From positions 310,001 to 374,000 of the forward strand of contig NC_017278.1 of assembly GCF_000236585.1 (NCBI RefSeq): a stretch of 64,000 bases of DNA, written 5' to 3'. Under the pieces are notes generated by a model. That model was not told where the DNA came from, did no database searches, and saw only the letters and a list, made by a program, of their open reading frames with translations. The DNA comes from Thermus sp. CCB_US3_UF1 (GTDB lineage Bacteria > Deinococcota > Deinococci > Deinococcales > Thermaceae). This document shows positions 47,632 through 55,885 of the stretch, piece after piece; the stretch's first letter is position 1, and each line of letters begins with the position of its first letter. Made by a program: the position numbers and the translations under genes.

Positions 47632-49610
47632 CAGAAGACCGGCTCCAGCTTACGCTCCCGATACTCCCTGAGGGCACCTTCCAGGAAGGTGGCCAGGGGC
47701 ATGGTTCCCAGGTTCCCCCGGTGCCGCCGGCGCACGCTCACCGTCCCTTCGGCCCTTTCCCTCTCCCCCACCACCAGGATGTAGGGTACTTTTTGCACCT
47801 CCGCGTCCCGGATCCGGGCCTGCATCCTTTCTGGGCGCAGGTCCCCTTCCGCCCGGAGGCCAGCCTCCTTGAGCCGCTCCACCACCTCCTTGGCGTAGTC
47901 CTCCTGCTTTTCCGACACCGGGACCACCACCGCCTGCACCGGGGAAAGCCACAAGGGGAAGTCCCCGGCAAAGTGCTCAATGAGGATGCCGATGAAGCGC
48001 TCCAGGGAGCCGAAGGGGGCGCGGTGGATCATGACGGGGCGGTGCTCCTCCCCGTCCTTGCCCACGTAGGTCAGCTGGAAGCGCTCGGGAAGGTTGTAGT
48101 CCACCTGGATGGTTCCAAGCTGCCACTCCCGCCCCAGGGCGTCCTTGACCACGAAGTCCAGCTTGGGGCCGTAGAAGGCGGCGTCCCCTTCCTCCAGGGT
48201 GTAGTCCAGGCCGGCTTCCTGGGCTGCCTCCTCAATCTGCCGCTCGGCCAGGGCCCACTTGGCCTCCTCCCCCACGTACTTGCTGCTTTGGGGGTCCCGC
48301 ACGCCGATCCGGGCCCGGAACCCCTTCAGGCCCAAGGTGGCGAAGACTTTTAGCACCAGGTCCAGTACCCCCAGGAACTCCTCCTTCACCTGCTCGGGGG
48401 TGCAGAAGAGGTGGGCGTCGTCCTGGGTGAACCCCCGGACCCGGGTGAGGCCCAAAAGCTCCCCGGCCTTCTCGTAGCGGTAGACGGTGCCGAACTCCGC
48501 GATCCTTAAGGGGAGTTCCCGGTAGGAGCGCTTCTTGTGGGCGTAGATGCGGATGTGGTGGGGGCAGTTCATGGGCTTGAGGAGGTACTCCTCCGAGCCC
48601 TCCCGGTCCTCGAGGCGCATGGGGGGGAACTGGCTTTCCGCGTAGTAGGGGTAGTGGCCCGAGGTCTTGTAAAGCTCCAGGCCGCCGATATGGGGGGTGG
48701 TGACCAGTTGGTAACCCCTCCTAAGCTGCTCCTCCCGCATGAAGGCGATGAGCTCCTCCCGGATGGTGTTCCCCTTGGGCAGCCAAAGCACCAGCCCCTT
48801 GCCCACCATGGGGTCAATGAGGAAAAGCTCCAGCTCCCGCCCAAGCCGCCGGTGGTCCCGCCGCTTGGCTTCCTCCAGCTGCCAGAGGTATGCCTTAAGC
48901 TCCTCGGCGGTGCGGAAGGCCACCCCGTACACCCTTTGCAGCATGGGGCGCCGCTCGTCGCCCCGCCAGTAGGCCCCGGCCACGTGGGTGAGCCTGAAGT
49001 GGGGAGGGATGCGGCCCGTGGAGGGCACGTGGGGCCCACGACACAGGTCGGTGAAGCCGTAGGCCTCGTCCCCTTGCTGGTAGAAGCTGATCTCCTCCCC
49101 CTCTGGTAGCTCCTGGATGAGTTCCGCCTTGTAAGGGTCCTTGCCCTGGTAGCGGGCCAGGGCCGCCTCCCGGGAAAGGGTGTAGCGGCGCAGGGGCAGG
49201 TCCTTGGCCAGGATGGCCCGCATCCTCGCCTCCAGGGCGGGCAGGTCCTCGTCCGAGAGGGGTTCGGGGGCGTCGATGTCGTAGTAGAACCCCTTTTCGA
49301 TGACCGGGCCCACGCCCAGCTTCACGCTCTCGGGGTCGTACCCCTTTTCCTGGAAGTGCTCCTTTACCGCTTGGGCCAGCACGTGGGCCAGGGTATGGCG
49401 GAAGAGGGTCTGGTACTCGGGGTCCTCCTCGGTGAGGATCCTCACCGAGGCCCCGGGGGGAAGGGGTTTGAGGAGGTCGTAAAGCTCCCCGTTCACGATG
49501 GCCCCCACCGCCTTTTGGGCCAGCCTGGGGCCTAGGGCCTGGGCCACGTCCCGGGCGGTGGCGCCCTCTTGCACCTCGAGGGCCTTCCCGTCGGGCAGGT
49601 AAACCGTCAT
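47631..49610 (-). CDS. thrS: Threonyl-tRNA synthetase
   Basis: A class II synthetase of 659 residues. Domain order is TGS (1-60, MTVYLPDGKALEVQEGATARDVAQAL), N2 editing domain (HTLAHVLAQAVKEHF with HxxxH, DLCRGPHVPSTG), catalytic core (LPKGNTIREELIAFMR, LLKPMNCPHHIRIY with zinc Cys, YRYEKAGELLGLTRVRGFTQDDAH, MIHRAPFGSLERFIGILIEH) and C-terminal anticodon-binding domain (VVPVSEKQEDYAKEVVERLKEAG). I chose the ATG at 49610 because TATAGT lies 7 bases upstream; the GTG at 49619 overlaps that box. No T-box leader is present. A PaaX-like gene is coupled downstream. Confidence 0.97.
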   Translation of the reverse strand: MTVYLPDGKALEVQEGATARDVAQALGPRLAQKAVGAIVNGELYDLLKPLPPGASVRILTEEDPEYQTLFRHTLAHVLAQAVKEHFQEKGYDPESVKLGVGPVIEKGFYYDIDAPEPLSDEDLPALEARMRAILAKDLPLRRYTLSREAALARYQGKDPYKAELIQELPEGEEISFYQQGDEAYGFTDLCRGPHVPSTGRIPPHFRLTHVAGAYWRGDERRPMLQRVYGVAFRTAEELKAYLWQLEEAKRRDHRRLGRELELFLIDPMVGKGLVLWLPKGNTIREELIAFMREEQLRRGYQLVTTPHIGGLELYKTSGHYPYYAESQFPPMRLEDREGSEEYLLKPMNCPHHIRIYAHKKRSYRELPLRIAEFGTVYRYEKAGELLGLTRVRGFTQDDAHLFCTPEQVKEEFLGVLDLVLKVFATLGLKGFRARIGVRDPQSSKYVGEEAKWALAERQIEEAAQEAGLDYTLEEGDAAFYGPKLDFVVKDALGREWQLGTIQVDYNLPERFQLTYVGKDGEEHRPVMIHRAPFGSLERFIGILIEHFAGDFPLWLSPVQAVVVPVSEKQEDYAKEVVERLKEAGLRAEGDLRPERMQARIRDAEVQKVPYILVVGERERAEGTVSVRRRHRGNLGTMPLATFLEGALREYRERKLEPVF

Positions 49611-49617
49611 GCCCTTC

Positions 49618-49623
49618 ACTATA
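49618..49623 (-). promoter_or_regulatory. -10 box TATAGT of thrS (leaderless)
   Basis: Minus-strand TATAGT is followed by GAAGGGC and the ATG at 49610. The box lies 6 bases after the stop of the upstream MFS gene and decides between two possible starts. Confidence 0.6.
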
Positions 49624-49628
49624 CCGCC

Positions 49629-50852
49629 CTACCCCTCCCGGGGCAGCTTCCTCCCCGCCCAAAGGGCCAGGGCATAGAGGGCCGCGGCCAGGAGGAAGAG
49701 GGCGGAAAAGCCCAGGGCATCGGCCACCCATCCTCCCAGCACCGTGGCGAAGGCGAAGACCCCAGCCACGGTGTTCCCCAGGCCGATAAAGGCGCTTCGC
49801 TCCTCGGGAGGGGCCAGGTTGAGGAGGTAGGTGGTGGTGGCCAGGTTGAGGGCGGCTAGATAAGTGCCCTGGAGGAGGAAGACCGCCCCGTAAAGCCCAG
49901 GGGGCAGGAGGAGGGCCAGGAGGGGGGCCATGCAGGCCAGGCCGGCTCCCCGCAGGAGGACCCCTTTGGAACCCCGCTCCGCTAGGCGGGCCCAGAGGAG
50001 GTTGGAAAGGGTGAAGGCCAGGGCGTAAAGGGAAAGGTAAAGCCCAAGTTCCTCCCCATGCCCCAGGGCGCGCACCGCGTAGACGGCGTAAAAGGGTTCC
50101 GCCATCCCCGCCAGGCCCAGGAGAATCCGCACCCTTAGAAAGCGGCGGAAGCCTGGGCTTCGCAGGGGCAGGAGGAGGTCGATACGCTCCTCCTTGGGGG
50201 CCTCCGCGGGCTCGGCGGTGAGGCCGAAAAGGTACCACCCCGTGCCGAAGGCCAGGGCCCCTAGGGCGAAGAGGAGGGCGTAGGGCAGGGGGAAGGGGAG
50301 GGGCAGGGCCAGGATCCCCCGGACCAGGAAGCCCGCCAGGAAGGCCAGAAGACCTCCCACCAGGTTGCGGGCGGAGAAGAGGGCCGCCCGCCTCTCCTTG
50401 GGCGTGGTCTTGGCCACCACCTCCCAGAAGGGAAGGCTGGAAACCCCGGTGAAGAGGGCGTTGAGAAGGAGGCCCGTGAGGAAGCCCATGAGGAGAAGGT
50501 GAGGCCAAGCCCCAAGCAGGAAAGCCGAAAGGGCCATGAGGACCACGCCCAAAAGGCGCAGGGCCGCCACCTGGCGGTAAAGGACGATCTTCCGGGGGAA
50601 GCGGGCCACATAGGGGGCCAGGAAGGCCTGGGGGATCATGCCCCCGGCCTGCAGGAGGGCGGGCAGGAGGCCGATCAGGGCCCCGGGGGCCCCCAGCTTG
50701 GCGGCGAAGCCGCTCAGGACGATGTTGGGGTTCAAAAAGGTGTCCCCCAGCCAGACCAGCCAGCCGTTCACCACCGCCAGCCGGTAGTTCCGCTCCCTCA
50801 GGTCTAAGATGGGGAGGATGCTCCTTCTGCCTTCCCTTGGGCCCTTCCACAT
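49629..50852 (-). CDS. MFS transporter
   Basis: A 407-residue major facilitator with about 12 helices. It contains NYRLAVVNGWLVWLGDTFLNPNIVLSGFAAKLGAPGALIGLLPALLQAGGMIPQAFLAPYVARFPRKIVLYRQVAALRLL in the first half and LAERGSKGVLLRGAGLACMAPLL in the second, with weak MFS loop motifs. The substrate is unknown; the style resembles drug or solute exporters of Deinococcota. The ATG at 50852 is the longest form and overlaps the divergent gene at 50818 by 35 bases head to head; a shorter start cannot be excluded. thrS follows 19 bases downstream. Confidence 0.8.
   Translation of the reverse strand: MWKGPREGRRSILPILDLRERNYRLAVVNGWLVWLGDTFLNPNIVLSGFAAKLGAPGALIGLLPALLQAGGMIPQAFLAPYVARFPRKIVLYRQVAALRLLGVVLMALSAFLLGAWPHLLLMGFLTGLLLNALFTGVSSLPFWEVVAKTTPKERRAALFSARNLVGGLLAFLAGFLVRGILALPLPFPLPYALLFALGALAFGTGWYLFGLTAEPAEAPKEERIDLLLPLRSPGFRRFLRVRILLGLAGMAEPFYAVYAVRALGHGEELGLYLSLYALAFTLSNLLWARLAERGSKGVLLRGAGLACMAPLLALLLPPGLYGAVFLLQGTYLAALNLATTTYLLNLAPPEERSAFIGLGNTVAGVFAFATVLGGWVADALGFSALFLLAAALYALALWAGRKLPREG
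50805..50810 (+). promoter_or_regulatory. -10 box TAAGAT of the gene at 50818 (leaderless)
   Basis: TAAGAT is followed by GGGGAGG and the ATG at 50818. The purine run could be read as a Shine-Dalgarno site but touches the ATG. The box lies inside the coding sequence of the divergent MFS gene. Confidence 0.45.
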
Positions 50853-51780
50853 CCTGCATCCACGCTACAACGCGGCCACGGTCCTGGCCCTTTTGGATGA
50901 GGCCCGTCCCCCCGTTCTCTACCTGGCCTCCCTTTCGGAGGAAGCCCTCCGGGAGGGGGTTTGGCGCGAGGAGGACCCCCTCCTCTTCCACCTCCTCCCC
51001 TGGGCCGAGGCCCGGGGGGTTCCCGTGGTGGCCCTGGACGCGGAGGCCCACCTGAAAGGGGAGGCCGAGGCCTTCCGCGAGGCCCTGGTCCAGCACCCTT
51101 TAGGGGCGCCTTACCTGGAGCGGATGCAGGCCCTGGACCAGGAGCTTCTCGGCCTCCTAAGGACCCCCCTCACCCCGGAGGTCTTGGGGGGAGAGGCGTT
51201 TTTGGCCCGCCTGCAGGCCCTCTACCGGGCTTTTGCCGCGGCCTTTGGCGAGGGGCCGGCCACGGGCTTCCGCCAGCGGCGCATGGCCCAGGTGGCCGAG
51301 GCCCTCCGGGGGAAGGAGGGGGCGGTGGTGGCGGACCTCCTGGACTACGCCCTGTTGGCCGAGGCTTTCCCCCAGGCCCTGCCCCAGGCCCACACCCCCA
51401 CGGAGGGGGAGCGGGAGCGGGCCCTCTTGGACCGGGCCTGGCAGCTGCGGGAGGAGGACGACTGGGCTGGGCTTCTGGAGGGGCTTTTCGCCATAGGAAG
51501 CCCCGAGGCCCTCTACCTGGCAGCCCAGGTCTACCTGGCGGCTGGGGAGTGGCGGGAGGCCTTGGCCTTGATGGAGGAAGTCCTTCGCATGGACTTCCAC
51601 CACCCCGGCTACCTGCCAGGCTATGTCCTGGCCCGGTTTGGCCAGCTTCTGGACCTGGCGGGGGAGCGGGAGCGGGCCCTGAGGGCCTACCGGGGGGCTT
51701 TGGCCCTTTCCTGGATCCCGGAGGAGGCCCGGGCCATCGCCTTGGCGGGGCTGCGTACCCCCTTCCGCCTGGGGGGGTAG
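50818..51780 (+). CDS. Hypothetical protein with C-terminal helical repeats
   Basis: A 320-residue soluble protein without a recognised domain. The start MLLLPSLGPFHILHPRYNAATVLALLDEARPPVLYLASLSEEALREG has a faint resemblance to TraB/Tiki-type proteins (a His near the N-terminus, then a region ending in a strand), but the match is too weak to name. The last 110 residues (EGLFAIGSPEALYLAAQVYLAAGEWREALALMEEVLRM, GERERALRAYRGALALSWIPEEARAIALAGL) look like TPR helices. Its start lies within the MFS gene on the other strand. Confidence 0.65.
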   Translation: MLLLPSLGPFHILHPRYNAATVLALLDEARPPVLYLASLSEEALREGVWREEDPLLFHLLPWAEARGVPVVALDAEAHLKGEAEAFREALVQHPLGAPYLERMQALDQELLGLLRTPLTPEVLGGEAFLARLQALYRAFAAAFGEGPATGFRQRRMAQVAEALRGKEGAVVADLLDYALLAEAFPQALPQAHTPTEGERERALLDRAWQLREEDDWAGLLEGLFAIGSPEALYLAAQVYLAAGEWREALALMEEVLRMDFHHPGYLPGYVLARFGQLLDLAGERERALRAYRGALALSWIPEEARAIALAGLRTPFRLGG

Positions 51781-51815
51781 CCCCTTCGGGGTCATTTGTC
51801 CTTTGACGGCTCGCC

Positions 51816-51821
51816 TATCCT
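51816..51821 (+). promoter_or_regulatory. -10 box TATCCT of the gene at 51828 (leaderless)
   Basis: TATCCT is followed by GGGGGC and the ATG at 51828. No ribosome-binding site fits the gap. Confidence 0.5.
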
Positions 51822-51827
51822 GGGGGC

Positions 51828-52301
51828 ATGGAGGTAGAGGTCCGCCGCGCCCGCCACGCCCTCTACCTGCGCCTGGCCGCGGTCCATGCCGGGCCCTTGG
51901 GGCCTGCCCTCCTGGGCCACCCTGAGCTTGCCCCCCTTTACCCAAAGGCCTATGCCGCCTGCGGGGGGGCGGAGGGCCTGGCCTGCGCGGGGGTGGGGGG
52001 GGAGCCCCGGGTGTGCGTGGTGCGGCGGCTTGCCCACCTGGCCAAAAGCGCCCTCCGGGGGGGAAGGCGCCGCCGCGAGCAGGAAAAGGCCATGGTGGAA
52101 GGGCTTTTGCTCTGCATGGCCCACCTGCAAAGGGAGTTCCCCCCGGAGTTTTCTCCGGTTTTGCAGGCCACCCAGGAGGCCTTGCGCAAGGACCTGAGGT
52201 ACCTCCGGGGGGAACTCTCCCCGGAGGAGGCCCTAAAGCAGATGGTACATCCGCCCCAGGACCAGCATCAGGGCCACGGTTCCCGCGGCCAGAACGATTA
52301 G
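51828..52301 (+). CDS. Hypothetical cysteine-containing helical protein
   Basis: A 157-residue protein I do not recognise. The core is helical: EVRRARHALYLRLAAVHAGPL, VCVVRRLAHLAKSALRGGRRRREQEKAMVEGLLLCMAHLQREFPPEF and LQATQEALRKDLRYLRGELSPEEALKQM. The last 20 residues (HPPQDQHQGHGSRGQND) differ sharply in composition and are read from DNA that encodes the end of the convergent membrane protein, so the two genes overlap tail to tail by 69 bases. The functional protein may effectively end near residue 137. Confidence 0.6.
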   Translation: MEVEVRRARHALYLRLAAVHAGPLGPALLGHPELAPLYPKAYAACGGAEGLACAGVGGEPRVCVVRRLAHLAKSALRGGRRRREQEKAMVEGLLLCMAHLQREFPPEFSPVLQATQEALRKDLRYLRGELSPEEALKQMVHPPQDQHQGHGSRGQND

Positions 52302-52433
52302 GACCAGCATGAAGAGGATGAAGCGCAGGTCAAAGGTCTCCCCCTCGGTGGTGAGCACCCGGGGGTTTAGGATCAGGTAAAAGAGCAAGGTCACCAAGGC
52401 CGCTCCTAGGGCGAATAGGGCAATGTATACCAT
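52233..52433 (-). CDS. Small two-helix membrane protein
   Basis: A 66-residue protein: MVYIALFALGAALVTLLFYLILNP, a short loop RVLTTEGETFDLR, then FILFMLVLIVLAAGTVALMLVLGRMYHLL. Two membrane helices in hairpin form. No family recognised. AGGGGAGG lies 5 bases before the ATG, and it follows the hypothetical gene at 52446-53066 by 12 bases, so they are probably one operon. Its end overlaps the convergent gene by 69 bases. Confidence 0.65.
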   Translation of the reverse strand: MVYIALFALGAALVTLLFYLILNPRVLTTEGETFDLRFILFMLVLIVLAAGTVALMLVLGRMYHLL

Positions 52434-52445
52434 CTTTTCCTCCCC

Positions 52446-53066
52446 TCACCAGAGGCGAAGCAGCGCCTCCAGGCTTGCCCTCAAGTTTACCAGGCCCACC
52501 CCATAGGTGGGTATCCCCAGGGCCCGGCCCACCCCTCCCAGGTAGGGCCCTTCCCCCTGGGGCAGGTCCAGGGGGAGGGGGGGGCTTTCCCAGGGGCCGT
52601 AGGCCCGCACCTCGCGGTAGGTGAGCCCGGTGGGGGCTTCCACGTGGAGGACCAGGGCGGCCCCGGGGGCTTCCAGGGACCCCCAGCCTGCCTGGGTTTC
52701 CTTTCCCCCGGGGTAGGTGAGGCCCAGGCCTTCCCCGGGGAAGGCCAGGAGGAGGCGGTCGGGCCGGGTTCGCTCCAGGAGGTGTTCCAGGGGGGCCCGG
52801 GTGGGTCCGGAAAGGGGGACCTCTTCCCGGGTAGGGGAGAGGGGGGAGGGGTCCAGGGCCAGGAGGAGGCGGCCGCGGAAGGAGAGGCCATTCAGGGCCT
52901 GAAGCACGGGCAGGGCCTCCTCATAGGGGGCGTGGAGCAGGGTGGTGCGCCCACCCCGGCCCCCTTCCAGGTAGCAGAGGAGGGTGCCGAACTCGTCCAG
53001 GCCTGCCCGTAGGTGCCCGGAGAGGACCTCCAGATCCTGCGAAAGCCTTTCCAGAAGCGCCGGCAT
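52446..53066 (-). CDS. Hypothetical protein
   Basis: A 206-residue soluble protein, MPALLERLSQDLEVLSGHLRAGLDEFGTLLCYLEGG, continuing with RTTLLHAPYEEALPVLQALNGLSFRGRLLLALDPS and ending LGIPTYGVGLVNLRASLEALLRLW. It has alternating strands and helices but no motif I recognise. It reads divergently from the phosphoesterase gene, with 23 bases between start codons. TACCAT ends 6 bases before the ATG at 53066. A small membrane protein follows. Confidence 0.6.
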   Translation of the reverse strand: MPALLERLSQDLEVLSGHLRAGLDEFGTLLCYLEGGRGGRTTLLHAPYEEALPVLQALNGLSFRGRLLLALDPSPLSPTREEVPLSGPTRAPLEHLLERTRPDRLLLAFPGEGLGLTYPGGKETQAGWGSLEAPGAALVLHVEAPTGLTYREVRAYGPWESPPLPLDLPQGEGPYLGGVGRALGIPTYGVGLVNLRASLEALLRLW

Positions 53067-53072
53067 GCCCTC

Positions 53073-53082
53073 ATGGTATCCT
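53073..53082. promoter_or_regulatory. Overlapping divergent -10 elements ATGGTATCCT
   Basis: The plus-strand TATCCT (53077-53082) ends 7 bases before the GTG at 53090. The minus-strand TACCAT (53078-53073) ends 6 bases before the ATG at 53066. The hexamers share two base pairs, and both starts have the leaderless layout. Confidence 0.45.
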
Positions 53083-53089
53083 AAGCGGC

Positions 53090-53812
53090 GTGCGCTACCT
53101 GGTCCTCTCGGACATCCACGGGAACTGGCCCGCCCTCGAGGCCGTCCTCCAGGCTGCCCCCCCCGTTGACCGGGTGCTTTTCCTGGGGGATGCGGTGGGC
53201 TACTACCCCGACGGGGACCGGGTGCTGGACTGGTTGATGGAGGTGGGGGCAGAGTGCGTCCTGGGCAACCACGACGCCTGGCTTTTGGCCCTGGACCGCC
53301 TGCCCGTGGAGGGGGCGGTTTTGGAGATCCTGGCCTGGCAGCGGGACCGCCTCTCCCCCGAGCACCTGGCCTTTTTGGGCTCCTGGCCCTGGCAAAAGGA
53401 GGTGGAGGGGGCGCTTTTGGTCCACGGTAGCCCCTGCGACCCCTTGGAGTACCTGGACGACCTGGAGCCGGCCCGCCAGGCCTTTGCCTGCACCGAGGCC
53501 CGCCTGGCCTTTCACGGCCACACCCACCTGGCGGGGGCCTTCTTGCAGCTTTCCGGGCCCCGGCCCTGGGTCCGCTACCAGGCCTTCCGCCAGGGCGGGG
53601 AGCTCCTTCTGCCCCCCAAGGTGCGGGCCCTGATCAATCCGGGCTCGGTGGGCCAGCCCCGGGACGGGGTTCCCGGGGCGGCCTTCGCCCTTTGGGAAGG
53701 GGAGCGGGTGGAGTTCTTCCGGGTGGCCTACCCCTTGGAGGAAGTGGAGGCCCGCCTGCGGGAGGAGGGCTTTCCCCCATGGCTTTGGGAGCGGCTCAGG
53801 GTTGGGGAATAG
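53090..53812 (+). CDS. Metallophosphoesterase (YfcE/MJ0936-like)
   Basis: A 240-residue calcineurin-like phosphoesterase. The five metal-binding blocks are all visible: LSDIHGN (residues 6-12), FLGDAVGYYPDG, VLGNHDAWLL, LVHGSP and FHGHTHLAG. A C-terminal strand region INPGSVGQPRDG fits the bis(5'-nucleosyl) or phosphodiesterase-type subgroup. The substrate is not known. The GTG at 53090 is set by the TATCCT box. holB starts within its last 34 bases, suggesting that it heads the holB operon. Confidence 0.92.
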   Translation: MRYLVLSDIHGNWPALEAVLQAAPPVDRVLFLGDAVGYYPDGDRVLDWLMEVGAECVLGNHDAWLLALDRLPVEGAVLEILAWQRDRLSPEHLAFLGSWPWQKEVEGALLVHGSPCDPLEYLDDLEPARQAFACTEARLAFHGHTHLAGAFLQLSGPRPWVRYQAFRQGGELLLPPKVRALINPGSVGQPRDGVPGAAFALWEGERVEFFRVAYPLEEVEARLREEGFPPWLWERLRVGE

Positions 53813-54588
53813 TGGGACACGAGGCCATCCTGGAGCTCCTGCCCCGGATAAGGGCCTCCACCCTCCTCTTTTCCGGCCCGGAAGGGGTGGGGCGGCGGCT
53901 GGTGGCCCGCTGGTACGCCCTGGGCCTGAACCGCGGCTTCCCCCCACCCCCTTTGCCCGAGCACCCCGACCTTTGGGAAGTTGCCCCCAAGGAAGGAGGC
54001 CTGCGGGGCCGGGCGGAGGTGCGTCTGGAGGAGGTGGAGCCCCTCATGGACTGGTTTGCCAGCCACCCCCGGGAGCGGGTGAAGGTGGCCATCCTGGACG
54101 CCGCCCACCTCCTCACCGAGCCTGCAGCCAACGCCCTTTTGAAGCTCCTAGAGGAGCCTCCCTCCTACGGGCGCATCGTCCTCATCGCCCCCAGCCGGGA
54201 CACCCTCCTGCCCACCCTGGCCAGCCGGGCCCTGGAGGTCCCCTTTGGCCCCGTGCCCGAGGCGGCCCTGCGCTCCCTAACCCAGGACCCCGGGCTTCTC
54301 GCCTACGCCGCCGGGGCCCCGGGCCGGCTCAAGCGGGCCCTGGCGGAGCCGGAGCGCTTCCGCGAGCGCCTGGACAAGGCGGCGGCCCTGGGGAAGGCCG
54401 CGCCCTTGGCCCGCCTTTCCCTCCTCAAGGAGCTTCTGGCCGAGGAGGAGGGGTTTTTTGCCCTCTACGCCGCCTGGCGCCACCGCCCGGAGGCCCTCCT
54501 GGCCCTCGAGGCCGCCCGGGAGGCCCTGGAGGCCTACGTGAACCCCGAGCTGGTCCTGGCCCGCCTGGCCTTAGACTTAGAAACATGA
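53779..54588 (+). CDS. holB: DNA polymerase III delta prime subunit
   Basis: The 269-residue clamp-loader subunit starts MALGAAQGWGIVGHEAILELLPRI. The Walker A-like site is FSGPEGVGRRLV, where the usual GKT is GRR, so this subunit should not hydrolyse ATP. Further features are VAILDAAHLLTEPAANALLKLLEEPPS and the SRC-like element RALEVPFGP in place of SRCQ. These losses are typical for delta prime. The gene lies between a phosphoesterase and the PSP1 gene, in the same order as in Bacillus holB-yaaT. Confidence 0.9.
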   Translation: MALGAAQGWGIVGHEAILELLPRIRASTLLFSGPEGVGRRLVARWYALGLNRGFPPPPLPEHPDLWEVAPKEGGLRGRAEVRLEEVEPLMDWFASHPRERVKVAILDAAHLLTEPAANALLKLLEEPPSYGRIVLIAPSRDTLLPTLASRALEVPFGPVPEAALRSLTQDPGLLAYAAGAPGRLKRALAEPERFRERLDKAAALGKAAPLARLSLLKELLAEEEGFFALYAAWRHRPEALLALEAAREALEAYVNPELVLARLALDLET

Positions 54589-55352
54589 CCGTGGGCGTCC
54601 GCTTCCGCACCCCCGTCCTGCGCTACTTCCGCTTCCAGGGGGAACCCCCGCCCCTGGAGGCCTTTGTGGTGGTGCGCACCAGCCGGGGCCTGGAGGTGGG
54701 CAAGGTGCGCACCCCGCCCCGGGCGGAGAAGGAGGTGGGGGAGGTGGTCCGTCTGGCCACCAAGGAGGACCTGGACAAGGCGGCCCGCCTCCGCGTCCGG
54801 GCGGAGGAGGCGTTGTTCTACCTGCGGGCGCGGCTACGGGAGGAGGGGGTGGAGGCCAAGATCCTGGGGTGCGACTTCACCCTGGATGGCCGCCACCTCT
54901 CCGTGCACTACAGGGCGGAGGAGCGGGTCAACCTGAGGCGCTTCACCCGCGAGCTCTCCCAGCGGTTTGATGCCCGGGTGGAGTTCCTGGCGGAGGGCCC
55001 CCGGGAGGAGGCCCAGTACCTGGGCACCCTAGGGGCCTGCGGCATGGAAAGCTGCTGCTCCACCTGGCTGCAGGGCTTCGCCCAGGTGTCCATCAAGCTG
55101 GCCCGGGACCAGCAGCTGCCCCTGAACCCGGAGAAGATCTCTGGTCCCTGTGGCCGCCTCCTCTGCTGCCTGGCCTACGAGCACCCCGTCTACCAGGAGC
55201 TTTTGGCCGAGCTTCCCCGCAAGAACGCCCGGGTCTGCACCAAGGAGGGGGTGTGCGGCAAGGTGCAGAAGCTAAACCCCCTCAAGGGCACGGTGGAGCT
55301 CTTGTTGGAGGAGGGGAAGGTCCTGGAGGTGTCCAAGGAGGAGCTGGCATGA
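54585..55352 (+). CDS. PSP1-domain protein (RicT/YaaT-like)
   Basis: A 255-residue member of the PSP1 family. It has RTSRGLEVGKVRTPPRAEKEVGE, ILGCDFTLDGRHLSVHYRAEERVNLRRFTRELSQRFDARVEF and the cysteine blocks CGMESCCSTWL and CGRLLCCLAYEHP, which bind an iron-sulfur cluster in the Bacillus Ric complex. There the complex guides RNase Y; partners RicA and RicF are not encoded nearby. The ATG overlaps the holB stop as ATGA, so translation is coupled. Confidence 0.92.
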   Translation: MTVGVRFRTPVLRYFRFQGEPPPLEAFVVVRTSRGLEVGKVRTPPRAEKEVGEVVRLATKEDLDKAARLRVRAEEALFYLRARLREEGVEAKILGCDFTLDGRHLSVHYRAEERVNLRRFTRELSQRFDARVEFLAEGPREEAQYLGTLGACGMESCCSTWLQGFAQVSIKLARDQQLPLNPEKISGPCGRLLCCLAYEHPVYQELLAELPRKNARVCTKEGVCGKVQKLNPLKGTVELLLEEGKVLEVSKEELA

Positions 55353-55885
55353 GGCGGTACGCGCCCCAGGGTCCCCTGCCCGCCTTTTACCACTTCTACC
55401 CCGGGGTGCCCGCCGTGGTGGGGGTGCGCCTGGGGGAGCGGGTGAACTTCTGCCCCGCGGTGTGGAACACGGGGCTTTCCGCCGACCCGCCCCTCTTCGG
55501 GGTGGCCCTGAGCCCCAAGCGCTACACCCACGGCCTCCTCCTCCAGGCCCGCCGCTTTGCCGCAAGCTTCCACCCCCATACCCAGATGGCCCTGGTCCAC
55601 CGGCTGGGAAGCCTTTCCGGTCGCGAGGTGGACAAGGGCCAGGCCCCCCATTTCCTGGGCGAAACCGGCGTGCCCATCCTGGAAGGGGCCTACGCCGCCT
55701 ATGAGCTGGAACTGCTAGAGGTCCACACCTTTGGGGACCACGACCTCTTCGTGGGCCGGGTGGTGGGGGTCTGGGAGGAGGAGGCCCTTTTGGACGAGAG
55801 GGGGCGGCCCAAACCCGGCCTTTCCCTCCTCTACTATGGCCGGGGCCTCTACGGCCGCCCGGCCGAGGAAGCCTTCGCCCCATGA
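55349..55885 (+). CDS. Flavin reductase-like FMN-binding protein
   Basis: A 178-residue flavoprotein of the flavin reductase/DIM6 split-barrel family. It opens MRRYAPQGPLPAFYHFYPGVPAVVGVRLGERVNFCPAVWNTGLSADPPLFGVALSPKRYTHGLL, the FMN-binding core, and ends FGDHDLFVGRVVGVWEEEALLDERGRPKPGLSLLYYG. It likely binds FMN and reduces a flavin or a protein partner. It starts in an ATGA overlap with PSP1 and ends in another with the next gene. Confidence 0.88.
   Translation: MRRYAPQGPLPAFYHFYPGVPAVVGVRLGERVNFCPAVWNTGLSADPPLFGVALSPKRYTHGLLLQARRFAASFHPHTQMALVHRLGSLSGREVDKGQAPHFLGETGVPILEGAYAAYELELLEVHTFGDHDLFVGRVVGVWEEEALLDERGRPKPGLSLLYYGRGLYGRPAEEAFAP

Noticed and set aside
49611-49640. T-box or other leader control of thrS
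   Set aside because: The start codon lies 7 bases after the -10 box, so there is no leader that could hold such an element.
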